Positions 32,544 to 42,579 of a stretch of 64,000 bases of DNA are shown piece by piece. The stretch lies in NCBI RefSeq assembly GCF_016863115.1, contig NZ_BOOG01000031.1, positions 25,256 to 89,255 of the forward strand, in the 5' to 3' direction. The position numbers were made by a program, and so were the translations under genes. Under the pieces are notes generated by a model. The model was not told the origin of the DNA, searched no databases, and was given only the letters and a program-made list of their open reading frames with translations. The DNA comes from Sphaerimonospora thailandensis (GTDB taxonomy: Bacteria; Actinomycetota; Actinomycetes; Streptosporangiales; Streptosporangiaceae). How positions within the stretch are numbered: the first letter of the stretch is position 1; the number at the start of each line of letters is the position of its first letter.

Positions 32544-34891
32544 TCCGTAAGGCCGCGCTGCTGACCCTGCTGACCGCCGTGCTCGCTCCCGCGGGCATGG
32601 CCGGTACGGCTGTCGCCGCTTCGAACCGTCATGCGGCGGGCTCGGCCGCCGCGACCGCAGCCGCCGCGACCGCGGTGGCCGCCACGGCGCCGGCGGATCC
32701 CCTCGTCGTGGAGAAGGTCACGCCGGAGATCCCACGTGAGGCCGCCACGCCCATCACGGTCTCCGGCGCCGTGACCGGGACGCCCCAGTCGTCGGTACAG
32801 GTCCGGATCCATTACTCGCCGGGCCGGCCGTTCGCGACGCGGGCCGAGCTGGCGACCTTCCTGGACGACGACGGTTACGTCACGACGAACTGGCGGACGA
32901 AGATCCAGGTCACCCAGCTCGACCAGTCGGGAAAGCTGCCCTTCGAGTTCAGCGTGACGCCGCAGGAGCTGGGCATGTCACGCGCCGGGGTCTATCCCCT
33001 GGCCATCGAGGTCCTCGACGCCGCGACCGGCCAGCGGGTCGCGATCGACCGGACGGTCCTGCCGTACGTGCCCGCGGACGCCGAGCAGATCCCCAAGGTC
33101 AGGCTCGCACTCGCGATGCCGATCGTCGACCGTCCCCACCGGGCGGACGACAACACGTTCATGGACGACGACCTGCGCGGATCGGTCGCCTCCGGCCGCC
33201 TGGCCAACCTGCTGAAGCTGGTCAAGACAAGCCACGAGACCGTGACCTGGTTCGTCGATCCCGCCCTGCTGGAGGACGTGCGCCTGACGTCCGCCGGGTC
33301 GTACACGGTCAAGACGAGCGACGGCATCCGGCGCGCGGCCGCCGACCCCGCGGCCGGCAAGTGGCTCGACGACCTGCGCACCGCCCTGTCCGGCAAGCCG
33401 GTGCTGGCCACGCCGTACGCCGATCCGGACCTGGCGGCGCTGGTGCACAACAAGCTGGACGAGCCCGCCGTCGCGGCGATCCGGCGGGGCTCGAGCGTGG
33501 CCTCCGATGTGCTCGGCAGGGAGGTCCCGACATCTACGACATGGCCCGCCGGCGGGCGGCTCGACCGCGACACCCTCGACGAACTGGCGATGTCCGGGGT
33601 GAAGTCGGTCCTGCTGTCCGGCGACGCGTTCCTGTCGCCGCCACCGGATGACCCCGGAACCGCCCAAACCGGAACACCACAGACCGGCGCCATCCAGACA
33701 CCGCAGTCGAATGCTCCCTCGTCCACGCCCGACGCCGCGCTGCGGGTCGACACCGTGGCCGAGACCCCGGTGACCGCGCTGCTCGCCGACCCCGCCCTGG
33801 GCCAGATCCTGGGCGCCGACGTCTCCGCCGCCGGCGGCGCCATGCTGGCCCGTCAGCGGTTCCTCGGCGAGACCGCGATGATCGCCTTCGAGGGGGCCGG
33901 CCAGCCGGGACAGGCGGGACAGGCGGGACAAGCGGCGGAGCCGGGGCGCGCTCAGCCGACCCGGACGGTCGTCGCCGTACCCGAGACGCGGACCTGGAAC
34001 CCCAACCCCGCGTTCGTTTCCTCCCTGCTGCAGGCGGCCGCCGGCGCCCCCTGGCTGCGGATGACTTCGCTCGACTCGGTGAAGCCGACCCGGGCGGCAC
34101 GCTCCGATTTCAGCTACACCGACCAGGACAGGCAGGCCGAGCTGCGCCACTCCTACCTGGGCACGGTGCGCAGGCTCGGGCAGGAAGCCGACGCGGTGTC
34201 CACGGTCACCACGGAGCAGGACCAGCTCTTCCACGAGGCCATCCTGCGGCTGACCGCGTCCGCCTGGCGGACCGATCGCAAGCGGGCGCACGCCTTCGCC
34301 AAGCAGGTGGAGTCGTCGATCGAAGACCGCCTACGCAGGGTGTCGGTGATCGACACCCCCAGGGCCGTGGCCGGCGCGGACGGTCAGGTGCCGGTCAGCG
34401 TGGCGAACAAGCTGGACAGCGACGTCACCATCAAGATCCGTGTAACGTCCGACGACGAGTCGCGGCTCGCGATCGTGGACGGCTTCTACGAGACCGAGCC
34501 CATCACCGTGCTGCGCGACCGCACCCAACTCGTGAACGTGCCGGTGACCGTGCCGGGGGGCGGCGGCGGCGAGGCGACCATCTCCATCCAGGTCCTGACC
34601 GCGGAGGGCAAGCGGTACGGCAAGGCGGTGCACGTGACCGTCCGGACCACCGACTACACCGGCATCGCCATCGTCATCGTGGGCGCCGCCCTTGTCATCA
34701 TGCTGGCCGCGGTCGTGATGCGCGTCCTGCGTCGCCGGTCACGCAGGGCCTTCCCGTTCGGCGCGCCCGATGGCGGCCCCGCGCCGCCGGACGCGACGCC
34801 ATCCGATGCGGCGCCGCCCGGTCAGGCGCCGCCCGGTCATGTGCGGGCCGTACCGGTCGAGGTCGATCGGGGGGACAAGCCCCCGGCATAG
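32540..34891 (+). CDS. DUF6049-type secreted/membrane-anchored protein
   Basis: 783 residues with an N-terminal signal peptide (MIRKAALLTLLTAVLAPAGM...AVAA) and a large extracellular region. A single transmembrane helix lies near 700-730 (GIAIVIVGAALVIMLAAVVM), followed by a basic stop-transfer and a proline-rich cytoplasmic tail. The extracellular part has VPADAEQIPKVRLALAMPI and VTWFVDPALLEDV blocks, and a GQAGQAGQAG low-complexity insert. This gene precedes murJ in the conserved actinobacterial cluster, which suggests a role with the flippase or in cell-wall export. The molecular function is unknown. Confidence 0.85.
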   Translation: MIRKAALLTLLTAVLAPAGMAGTAVAASNRHAAGSAAATAAAATAVAATAPADPLVVEKVTPEIPREAATPITVSGAVTGTPQSSVQVRIHYSPGRPFATRAELATFLDDDGYVTTNWRTKIQVTQLDQSGKLPFEFSVTPQELGMSRAGVYPLAIEVLDAATGQRVAIDRTVLPYVPADAEQIPKVRLALAMPIVDRPHRADDNTFMDDDLRGSVASGRLANLLKLVKTSHETVTWFVDPALLEDVRLTSAGSYTVKTSDGIRRAAADPAAGKWLDDLRTALSGKPVLATPYADPDLAALVHNKLDEPAVAAIRRGSSVASDVLGREVPTSTTWPAGGRLDRDTLDELAMSGVKSVLLSGDAFLSPPPDDPGTAQTGTPQTGAIQTPQSNAPSSTPDAALRVDTVAETPVTALLADPALGQILGADVSAAGGAMLARQRFLGETAMIAFEGAGQPGQAGQAGQAAEPGRAQPTRTVVAVPETRTWNPNPAFVSSLLQAAAGAPWLRMTSLDSVKPTRAARSDFSYTDQDRQAELRHSYLGTVRRLGQEADAVSTVTTEQDQLFHEAILRLTASAWRTDRKRAHAFAKQVESSIEDRLRRVSVIDTPRAVAGADGQVPVSVANKLDSDVTIKIRVTSDDESRLAIVDGFYETEPITVLRDRTQLVNVPVTVPGGGGGEATISIQVLTAEGKRYGKAVHVTVRTTDYTGIAIVIVGAALVIMLAAVVMRVLRRRSRRAFPFGAPDGGPAPPDATPSDAAPPGQAPPGHVRAVPVEVDRGDKPPA

Positions 34892-34953
34892 TTGGCCGTG
34901 GTCGCCGGGGGAGTCCTCGGCGAAGGCCGTCCGTCGCGAGCTGAAGGAATGAC

Positions 34954-36552
34954 ATGAGCAGGATGCTCCGAGCCGGTGCGATCATGGCGGCCGGCACGAT
35001 GGTCTCGCGGCTCACCGGCTTCCTGCGTACGGCGCTGCTCGCGGCGGCCATCGGCACCTGGGCGCTCGGCGACGCCTACAACGCGGCCTACATGATCCCG
35101 CTCATCCTGTTCGACCTGCTGCTGCAGGGCGTGCTGAGCAGCGTGATCGTCCCACTGATCGTCCGGGCGCAGCAGAACGACGCCGACGGCGGGCAGGCCT
35201 TCGAGCAGCGTCTGATGACGCTGGCGGTGGTCGTGCTGGCCGGGGTCGCCGTGGTCGGCGTGCTGATCGCCCATCCGATCATGGAGCTCTACACGGCGGC
35301 GAACTGGTCGGCGCACAAGGTCGACGTGGCCGCCACGCTGGCGCGGTTCCTGCTGCCGCAGATCGCGCTCCTCGGCATCGGGGCCATGGCCGGGGCGATC
35401 CTGAACACCCGCGACAGGTTCGGCGCCCCGATGTGGGCGCCGGTGCTCAACAACATCGTGCAGATCGGCATGCTGGTCGCCTACCTGAAGATCGGCACAG
35501 CCGACATCGAGCAGGTGACGTACGGCCAGCTCGCGCTGCTGGGTCTCGGCACCACGGCGGGCATCGTCGCCCAGACGATCGTGCTCGTCATCGCGCTGCA
35601 CCGGGTCGGCTTCCGGTTCCGGCCGCGGCTGGACCTGCGCGGCAGCGGCCTCGGTCAGGCGGCCAGGATGGCGGTCTGGACGTTCGTCTATGTCGGCGTG
35701 ACGCAGCTCGGTTTCTGGGTGACAACCAAGCTCTCCACGGGGGCAGGCGGCCAGGCGGCGGGAGCCGGCAACAGCGCCTACGCCTACGCCTACCAACTCT
35801 TCCAGCTCCCGTACGGAATCATCGCGGTGTCGGTGATCACGGCGATGCTGCCGAGGATGAGCAGGTTCGTCGCCGAGGGGGACCTGGACTCCGCGCGCGC
35901 GGAGTTCGCCTCCGGCGTCCGGCTGGTGTCATCGGTGATCGTCCCGTCGAGCCTGCTGCTGCTGGTGCTCGGCCCGGCGGTCACCACAGTGATCTTCTCG
36001 TGGGGGCGCATGACCGTGGACAGCGCCCTGTACATCGGCTATGTGCTGATGGTCTTCGGGCTCGCGCTGGTGCCGTTCTCGATCTTCCAGCTTCTGCTGC
36101 GGGTCTTCTACAGCTTTGGCGACACCCGAACCCCGGCCGCCATCGCCGGGGTAAATGTCGCGATAAGCGCAACGTTAAGCCTCATCGCGTATTTTGTTCT
36201 TCCGGTGCGGTACATCGTGATCGGAATGGCGTTCTCTTTCTTGATCACATATGTGATCGGGAGTGGGGTCGCGTGGACGCTGGCGAGCCGGCGGACCGGC
36301 GGGCTGGGCGGCCGGGAGGTGATGGCCGGGCTGTCGCGGATGTTCGTCGCGGCGATCCCCGCGTCGGCGGTCGCGCTGGCCGTGCTCTGGCTGGTCCGGG
36401 AGATCGCCGGGATCACCCCGGTCAGCTCGGCGGTCGTGCTCGCCGTGGGCGGCGGGGCGGGCCTGCTGCTCTACCTGCTGACGGCCCATCGGATGCGGGT
36501 CCCCGAGGTCGGTTCCATCATTGGACTTGTGGCGAGCCGGGTAGGACGGTAG
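34954..36552 (+). CDS. murJ: Lipid II flippase MurJ (MviN)
   Basis: 532 residues, 14 predicted helices. Opening MAAGTMVSRLTGFLRTALLA carries the conserved SR..G..R motif of helix 1, followed by AYMIPLILFDLLLQGVLSSV. NTRDRFGAPMWAPVLNNIVQI and LLLRVFYSFGDTRTP are MurJ signatures. MurJ flips lipid II across the membrane for peptidoglycan synthesis. In mycobacteria MurJ carries a fused pseudokinase and extracellular domain; here the pseudokinase is a separate downstream gene. The ATG start follows GAAGGA. Confidence 0.95.
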   Translation: MSRMLRAGAIMAAGTMVSRLTGFLRTALLAAAIGTWALGDAYNAAYMIPLILFDLLLQGVLSSVIVPLIVRAQQNDADGGQAFEQRLMTLAVVVLAGVAVVGVLIAHPIMELYTAANWSAHKVDVAATLARFLLPQIALLGIGAMAGAILNTRDRFGAPMWAPVLNNIVQIGMLVAYLKIGTADIEQVTYGQLALLGLGTTAGIVAQTIVLVIALHRVGFRFRPRLDLRGSGLGQAARMAVWTFVYVGVTQLGFWVTTKLSTGAGGQAAGAGNSAYAYAYQLFQLPYGIIAVSVITAMLPRMSRFVAEGDLDSARAEFASGVRLVSSVIVPSSLLLLVLGPAVTTVIFSWGRMTVDSALYIGYVLMVFGLALVPFSIFQLLLRVFYSFGDTRTPAAIAGVNVAISATLSLIAYFVLPVRYIVIGMAFSFLITYVIGSGVAWTLASRRTGGLGGREVMAGLSRMFVAAIPASAVALAVLWLVREIAGITPVSSAVVLAVGGGAGLLLYLLTAHRMRVPEVGSIIGLVASRVGR

Positions 36553-36650
36553 GAGTCCTCAAACGTGATCGACAGATCGAAGGCGGCCCGAATGTCCGAT
36601 TCGGAGGTCTTCGATCGGGAAGGCGGGCAGGACCGGCATCCTACTGAGGA

Positions 36651-36704
36651 GTGCCCCGTATATCTGCGCCGCGACCGCAGCTGGCAAGAAGATCTACGGG
36701 GCAT
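36651..36704 (+). repeat. Hairpin repeat element, copy A (after murJ)
   Basis: The left arm TGCCCCGTATATCT and right arm AAGATCTACGGGGCA flank a loop containing GCGACCGCAGC. The element closely matches the copy at 43921-43990. The left arm is less perfect here. The 274-bp gap also holds a TAGCAT -10-like hexamer (36709-36714) just after the element, perhaps for the pseudokinase transcript. Confidence 0.7.
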
Positions 36705-36826
36705 GACCTAGCATGGTGCGCCTAGGAATCAACCGTTGAGAGCGGCGAGCGGAAGCGGGAAGGCGTGGGCGAAACCACCCGGCATCGGCTGATGCATGCC
36801 GATCGGCCGCGGATCGAGGCGGCCGC

Positions 36827-38368
36827 ATGAGCATGTCCGCAGTCGAACCCGGCACCCGGCTGGCTGACCGGTTCCGCCTGGAGGACCGGGTCGACGAGTC
36901 CGGCGGCGCGACCCTCTGGAAGGCCATCGACGAGATCCTCGCCAGGCCGGTCGCCGTGCACACGTTCTCACCGGAGTTCACCCGTGTCACCGAGGTGGTG
37001 ACCGCGGCGCGGCTGGCGAGCCGCCTCACCGATCCCCGGCTCACCCAGGTCTTCGACGCCGCGGACGAGGACGGCACGGCCTATGTGGTGAGCGAGTGGG
37101 TCAGCGGGGAGTCGCTGCTCGACCTGCTGTCGAACGGGGCCGTAGAACCCGAACGCGGGGCCGCCCTGGTGGCCGAGGCCGCCGAGGCGCTGGCCCACGC
37201 CCACGAGGCCGGGCTCACCCACCTGCACCTCACGCCCGAGCGCCTCATGTGGACCACGGGCGGCACCGTCAAGCTGCTCGGTCTCGCCGTGGACGCCGCG
37301 ATCCTCGGTCTGGAGGCGAGGGAGGACGCCGCCCGCGAGGACGCGGAGGGCCTGGGTCGGCTGCTCTACGCCGCGGTCACCGGCCACTGGCCCGGTGAAG
37401 AGGACTGCGGCCTGCCCGCCGCCCCCACGGACGACGGCAAGATATGCACGCCCCGTCAGGTCACGGCGGGAGTCCCCGGCTATCTCGATGCCATCACCTG
37501 CCGTGCGCTGCTGCAGGAGACCAAGCGGGGGCAGCCGCCGCTCTCGACTCCCGCCGAGGTGGCCGAGGCCCTCACCGAGGTGCCGCGGCCGGCTCCCGCG
37601 CCGGTGACCACCGCCCCACCCGCGCTGAACCTGCGTGACGGGGCCCCGGACGGGATGACCGCCTCCCCGGCCCAGCCCCCACCGCTGGGTCCGACGCCTG
37701 ACTGGAACTCCAGGCCCACCTGGAATGGATCCAACTGGGGCACGGGCGGGCCGCAGCAGACCACCGGCACCGCGAGCAAGATCCTGCTCACCGTCATCGT
37801 TCTGCTGGTCATGGCCGCCGTCGGCGTCGGCGCGTGGACCGTGGGCAAGAACCTGGGCAACGCACCGAAGACCACCCAGTCGGCTGAGCCGTCCCAGTCG
37901 GCCGCCACGCACAAGCCGGTGGCGGTCAAGCCGGTGAGCGCGACCGGGTTCGACCCACTGGGCGACGACAAGGTCGAGAACCCGGATTTCGCCCCCCTCG
38001 CCATCGACGGCAAGTCCTCCACCGATTGGCACACGACGAGCTACAACAGTGCCGACCTGGGCCGTCTCAAGGACGGCGTCGGCCTGATCCTCGACATGGG
38101 CAAGCCGATTCCGATCTCTGACGTGGCCGTCTCCCTGGGCAGCGCCCCCGGCGCGAGTGTCCAGTTGAAGGTGGGCGACGCCGCGGATCTCGGCTCGTTG
38201 AAGACGGTCGCCAAGGCCGAGAACGCCTCCGGTTCGGTGACCCTCACCCCGGACAAGGCCACGACCGGGCAGTACGTTGTGATCTGGTTTACGCGTCTTC
38301 CGCCCTATGAGGGCAAGTATCGTGGCACCATTTACGAGGTAACGGTTCATTCTCCCGGATCGGCATAG
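36827..38368 (+). CDS. Membrane-anchored pseudokinase with extracellular discoidin-like domain
   Basis: 513 residues. The N-terminal half follows a Ser/Thr kinase fold (LADRFRLEDRVDE, VVSEWVSGESLLDLL) but catalytic residues are lost. The VAIK lysine is H45 (VAVH), HRDLKPEN is replaced by HLHLTPERLMW (132-142), and DFG by LGL (151-153). A proline-rich linker, one transmembrane helix (about 323-342) and an extracellular domain follow; the latter resembles F5/8-type carbohydrate-binding folds (LAIDGKSSTDWHT, GVGLILDMGKPIPISDV). In mycobacteria the equivalent domains are fused to MurJ, where the phosphorylated pseudokinase recruits FhaA. A regulatory role in lipid II export is likely. Confidence 0.88.
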   Translation: MSMSAVEPGTRLADRFRLEDRVDESGGATLWKAIDEILARPVAVHTFSPEFTRVTEVVTAARLASRLTDPRLTQVFDAADEDGTAYVVSEWVSGESLLDLLSNGAVEPERGAALVAEAAEALAHAHEAGLTHLHLTPERLMWTTGGTVKLLGLAVDAAILGLEAREDAAREDAEGLGRLLYAAVTGHWPGEEDCGLPAAPTDDGKICTPRQVTAGVPGYLDAITCRALLQETKRGQPPLSTPAEVAEALTEVPRPAPAPVTTAPPALNLRDGAPDGMTASPAQPPPLGPTPDWNSRPTWNGSNWGTGGPQQTTGTASKILLTVIVLLVMAAVGVGAWTVGKNLGNAPKTTQSAEPSQSAATHKPVAVKPVSATGFDPLGDDKVENPDFAPLAIDGKSSTDWHTTSYNSADLGRLKDGVGLILDMGKPIPISDVAVSLGSAPGASVQLKVGDAADLGSLKTVAKAENASGSVTLTPDKATTGQYVVIWFTRLPPYEGKYRGTIYEVTVHSPGSA

Positions 38369-38377
38369 CAGGGCCTT

Positions 38378-39022
38378 GTGAATTCCCCACCAGACAATCC
38401 CCCAACGGCTGAGCGCGCCGTACGGCCGGCGCCGTCGGATGCCGATCTGCTGGCCCGCCACATCGGCGGGGATCCGCACGCGTTCAGCGAGATCGTCAAG
38501 CGCCACCGCGACCGCATGTGGGCGGTCGCCCTGCGGACGCTCGGCGACCCCGACGAGGCGGCCGACGCCGTACAGGACGCCTTCGTCTCCGCGTACCGCA
38601 AGGCGGAGAGCTTCCGCGGCGAGGCCGCCGTCACGACCTGGCTGCACCGGATCGTGGTCAATGCCTGCCTCGACCGGATGCGCCGCAAGACGATCCGGCC
38701 GGTCGCCGACGACGAGTTGATCGAGGCGGCGGAGCGGGACGCCCCGCTGACCGACCACGCCGGCGAGCGCGACGTGTCGCTGGAGGTCACCGCCGCGCTC
38801 AAACTGCTGCCCGCCGACCAGCGGGCGGCCCTGGTGCTTGTGGACATGATGGGCTACTCGGTGGACGACGCCGCCGCCGTGCTCGGCGTGCCCGCCGGGA
38901 CCGTGAAGAGCCGCTGCGCCCGCGGTCGAGCGAAACTTGTCCCGGTTCTTGCTCATCTGCGGAACCGAACTGACTTGTCCCGCGTCTCATCCGGGAAGGG
39001 AGCAGAACTTCGTGACGGGTGA
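38378..39022 (+). CDS. sigM: ECF sigma factor SigM
   Basis: 214 residues. Region 2 spans about 20-95 (HAFSEIVKRHRDRMWAVALR, DEAADAVQDAFVSAYRKA, TWLHRIVVNACLDRMRRK). Region 4 is near the C-terminus (LLPADQRAALVLVDMMGYSV, AAVLGVPAGTVKSRCARGRAKL). Gene order with the downstream zinc-type anti-sigma gene and trxBA is that of actinobacterial sigM, which responds to oxidative or envelope stress. GTG start, with the stop overlapping the anti-sigma start by 11 nt. Confidence 0.92.
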   Translation: MNSPPDNPPTAERAVRPAPSDADLLARHIGGDPHAFSEIVKRHRDRMWAVALRTLGDPDEAADAVQDAFVSAYRKAESFRGEAAVTTWLHRIVVNACLDRMRRKTIRPVADDELIEAAERDAPLTDHAGERDVSLEVTAALKLLPADQRAALVLVDMMGYSVDDAAAVLGVPAGTVKSRCARGRAKLVPVLAHLRNRTDLSRVSSGKGAELRDG

Positions 39023-39965
39023 CACGCATTACGACCTGGAGGTTCTCGCCGAACTGGCGGAAGGCCTCCTAGACGACACCACGGCTCGGCGGGTCCGCGA
39101 GCATCTCGCGGTCTGCGACCCCTGCGGGGAGAGTCTCGCCGACCTGGCTTCGGTTCGCGAACTCCTGGCGGCGGTTCCGGTGCCGGCGATGCCGCTGGGC
39201 GTCGCGATGCGAATCGACAGGGCGCTGGCCGCCGAAGCGCCGGACTGGGACCGCCTCATGGCGGACGCGCCATGGGAGACGAAGCCCCAACCGGCACAGA
39301 CTCGATCGACACCGGTCCGGCCGGAACGGCCCCGGCTGGAGGTCGTGCCGGAGCCGGAGCCTCTCTCCGTCAGCCCCGTTTCGAACGGTTCTGCCCCGAA
39401 CGGCGCTGTCCCGGCTGAACCGGCGCCCGTCCCGTTGGGCGTGGTCGCCGAGGACGGGACGATCGTGCCGGCCAGGCGCGGGAAGACCTCGCGTCGCCGC
39501 CTCTGGGCGTTGCCGGTCGCGGTCGCCGCGGCCACCGCCGTCGTCGCCGGGGCGGCCGGGCTGGTGAACAGCCTGCTCCCCTCTGGCGGCACGCCGCCGC
39601 GGAACACGGTGGCACAGGGGACCTCGAGCACCGGGCCGACCAAGACCCACCAGGCACAGGTGGCCTACTCGGTCTACGCGAGCGGCTACAACTACACGAG
39701 CAGCGAGCTGGGCGGACCGCTGGTGGACTACTTCGGCCCCGCGCCGGTCTTCGGCAGCGCCGACGACGGCCTCGACAAGTGCGTGAAGCGGTTCTCCAAC
39801 CAGCTCGACCGCAAGCCCATCGGCGTCGACAAGGCCTTCTACAACGGCAACGAGGCCACGATCATGGCCTTCTGGGAGGACAGGACGATCAACGCGGTCC
39901 GGGTGGTCGTCGTGGACGACAACTGCAAGACCCTGCGTCGCGAGGGTCTCGCCACCTGGCGCTGA
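39012..39965 (+). CDS. Membrane anti-sigma factor (ZAS type) for SigM
   Basis: 317 residues. The N-terminal zinc anti-sigma motif HLAVCDPC (H-x3-C-x2-C, about 30-37) lies in LLDDTTARRVREHLAVCDPC. A proline-rich linker leads to one transmembrane helix (about 160-182, ALPVAVAAATAVVAGAAGLV) and a C-terminal extracellular domain of about 120 residues. The GTG at 39012 follows GGGAAGGGAG and overlaps sigM, implying 1:1 expression. It would hold SigM at the membrane until redox or envelope stress. Confidence 0.88.
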   Translation: MTGDTHYDLEVLAELAEGLLDDTTARRVREHLAVCDPCGESLADLASVRELLAAVPVPAMPLGVAMRIDRALAAEAPDWDRLMADAPWETKPQPAQTRSTPVRPERPRLEVVPEPEPLSVSPVSNGSAPNGAVPAEPAPVPLGVVAEDGTIVPARRGKTSRRRLWALPVAVAAATAVVAGAAGLVNSLLPSGGTPPRNTVAQGTSSTGPTKTHQAQVAYSVYASGYNYTSSELGGPLVDYFGPAPVFGSADDGLDKCVKRFSNQLDRKPIGVDKAFYNGNEATIMAFWEDRTINAVRVVVVDDNCKTLRREGLATWR

Positions 39966-39981
39966 CCCCTCATGTGTTCTC

Positions 39982-40020
39982 GCGAAGCCCGCCGCGAACC
40001 GCGGCGGGCTTCGCCGTTTC
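39982..40020 (+). terminator. Terminator of the sigM-anti-sigma operon
   Basis: GCGAAGCCCGCCGC and GCGGCGGGCTTCGC form a nearly perfect 14-bp stem with a short loop, followed by CGTTTCCG. It separates the sigma operon from trxB. Confidence 0.85.
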
Positions 40021-40106
40021 CGTCAGTCATTTGGGAGGAGGGAATCGACGGGTCCTAGGATCGGTTGAGGCCAGTACAACCGCAGGATCTCGGGAAGGCG
40101 AGTCCG

Positions 40107-41036
<930 letters not shown>

Positions 41037-41151
41037 CCGGCAGGGCCGTACGGTCCCGGACCGGACGGGCCGTACGGGAATGCGGGGGCGATCCCCGCGG
41101 TTGGAACCCAACCACACGCATCCCGACCACACACATCAAGGGAGAGATACC

Positions 41152-41475
41152 TTGGGCGCCATCAAGAGCGTGACCGACGCCGACTTCGAGGCCGAGGTCC
41201 TCAAGAGCGACAAGCCCGTCCTCGTCGACTTCTGGGCCGAGTGGTGCGGTCCCTGCCGCCAGGTCGCACCCATCCTGGAGGAGATCGCGACGGAGCAGGC
41301 CGAGAAGCTGACGATCGTCAAGCTGAACATCGACGAGAATCCGCAGACACAGCGCGACTACAACGTGCTTCAGATCCCGACGATGAACGTCTACAAGGGC
41401 GGAGAGGTCGTGAAGCAGATCATCGGCGCCAAGCCGAAGGCCATGCTGCTCCGCGAGCTCGAGGACGTCCTCTGA
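41152..41475 (+). CDS. trxA: Thioredoxin
   Basis: 107 residues with the active site WCGPC in VDFWAEWCGPCRQVAPILEE and the cis-proline in QIPTMNVYKGG. The start is the TTG at 41152, preceded by GGGAGAG; no ATG or GTG lies at a sensible position. Small cytoplasmic disulfide reductant regenerated by TrxB. It follows trxB by 115 nt on the same strand. Confidence 0.96.
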   Translation: MGAIKSVTDADFEAEVLKSDKPVLVDFWAEWCGPCRQVAPILEEIATEQAEKLTIVKLNIDENPQTQRDYNVLQIPTMNVYKGGEVVKQIIGAKPKAMLLRELEDVL

Positions 41476-41495
41476 CGGGTCTCCTCCCGCGCATC

Positions 41496-41552
41496 GAAGC
41501 CCCTCTCCCCGGCGGTGGCCTACCGACGGTGGCAGGGGCTTCGCCGTTTCCC
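41496..41552 (+). terminator. Terminator after trxA
   Basis: GAAGCCCCT and AGGGGCTTC form a 9-bp outer stem around an inner GC-rich region, then CGCCGTTTCC. Confidence 0.7.
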
Positions 41553-41659
41553 AGCGATTTCCCCCGCGATTTCCCCCGCGTGGTCGACCCCACATGACGG
41601 CGCGGCGGTACCCGAGTCGCCCGGGCCGTACATGACGACCAGCCGAGGCTGAGAACGGC

Positions 41660-42277
41660 TCAGACGGGCCGAAGGGCTCGTTCCGGTGACATGGATCCCA
41701 GCAGCCTCTCCAGCGCCACCTCGACGTCCTCACGCCACGAGACGGCCGTCTTGAGCTCCAGGCGGAGCCGGGGGAAGCGCAGGTGCGGGCGCACCGTCTT
41801 GAACCCGACCGCGAGCAGGTACTCGGCGGGCAGCACGCAGCCCGGCTGCTCCCACTTCAGGTCGCCGAACGCCTCGATCGCGCGCACACCCCGGCGGGTG
41901 AGATCCTTGGCGGCCCCCTGGACGAGCATCCGGCCGAGCCCGCCCCCGGAGAACTCGGGAATGATGTGCGCGGTCATCAGCAGCACGGCGTCGGAACTCA
42001 CCGGCGAGGTCGGGAACGCCACCGAGCGCGGCACGTAGAGCGGCGGGGCGTAGAGCACGAAACCGGCCGCTGCCCCGTCCACGTAAGCGATCTTTCCGCA
42101 GCTCCCCCACTCCAGCAGGGTCGCGGAGATCCACGCCTCCTTCTCCAGGCCCGGGTCGCCGACCTCCGCGGCGCGTTCGCCGCTCACCGGGTCGAGCTCC
42201 CAGAACACGCAGCGCCTGCACCGGCGTGGCAGGTCATCGAGATTGTCAAGGGTGACGTTGACCAGCCGACGCGACAC
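41660..42277 (-). CDS. GNAT-family N-acetyltransferase
   Basis: 205 residues. The start at GTG 42277 is favoured because the conserved opening VSRRLVNVTLDNLDDLPRRC begins there. The acetyl-CoA site lies in LLMTAHIIPEFSGGGLGRML (Q/RxxGxG/A-like), followed by GVRAIEAFGDLKWEQ. An N-terminal RRCRRCVFWELD segment has paired cysteines, peculiar to this group. This GNAT is conserved near parB in actinobacteria, but its substrate is unknown. Convergent with trxA. Confidence 0.85.
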   Translation of the reverse strand: MSRRLVNVTLDNLDDLPRRCRRCVFWELDPVSGERAAEVGDPGLEKEAWISATLLEWGSCGKIAYVDGAAAGFVLYAPPLYVPRSVAFPTSPVSSDAVLLMTAHIIPEFSGGGLGRMLVQGAAKDLTRRGVRAIEAFGDLKWEQPGCVLPAEYLLAVGFKTVRPHLRFPRLRLELKTAVSWREDVEVALERLLGSMSPERALRPV

Positions 42278-42579
42278 GTGATGCCCCAATCCCCGCCCAG
42301 GAGTCTTGCCAGAAAAGCGCGCGAATACGGCGTCTCCAGGTCGCATCGTAACCCAGCGATCGGGCCCGGGCGGGTAGCCGACACGAACGTCCGCCGCATC
42401 CGTTGTTCCGTACGTTCCCTTTTCCAACGGGGTGAATGCCGATCGTCCGGATGGGAACTCCGCACACCAGTGGCATGGAAGGGCGAGAAGAGGAACGATT
42501 GGTCGCCAACACCCTGGTGTTATCGGCGTGCCGCGTTACCGTAATCTGGATTTCTCGGCTATGTGATCGGAGGTGGACC
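42278..42579. promoter_or_regulatory. Divergent region between the GNAT and aminotransferase genes
   Basis: 302 bp without a gene. On the minus strand TACGAT (42345-42350) is a possible -10 for the GNAT gene. On the plus strand TTATCG (42520) and TAATCT (42542) with a 16-bp spacer are a weak candidate for the aminotransferase. No repeats seen. Confidence 0.3.
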
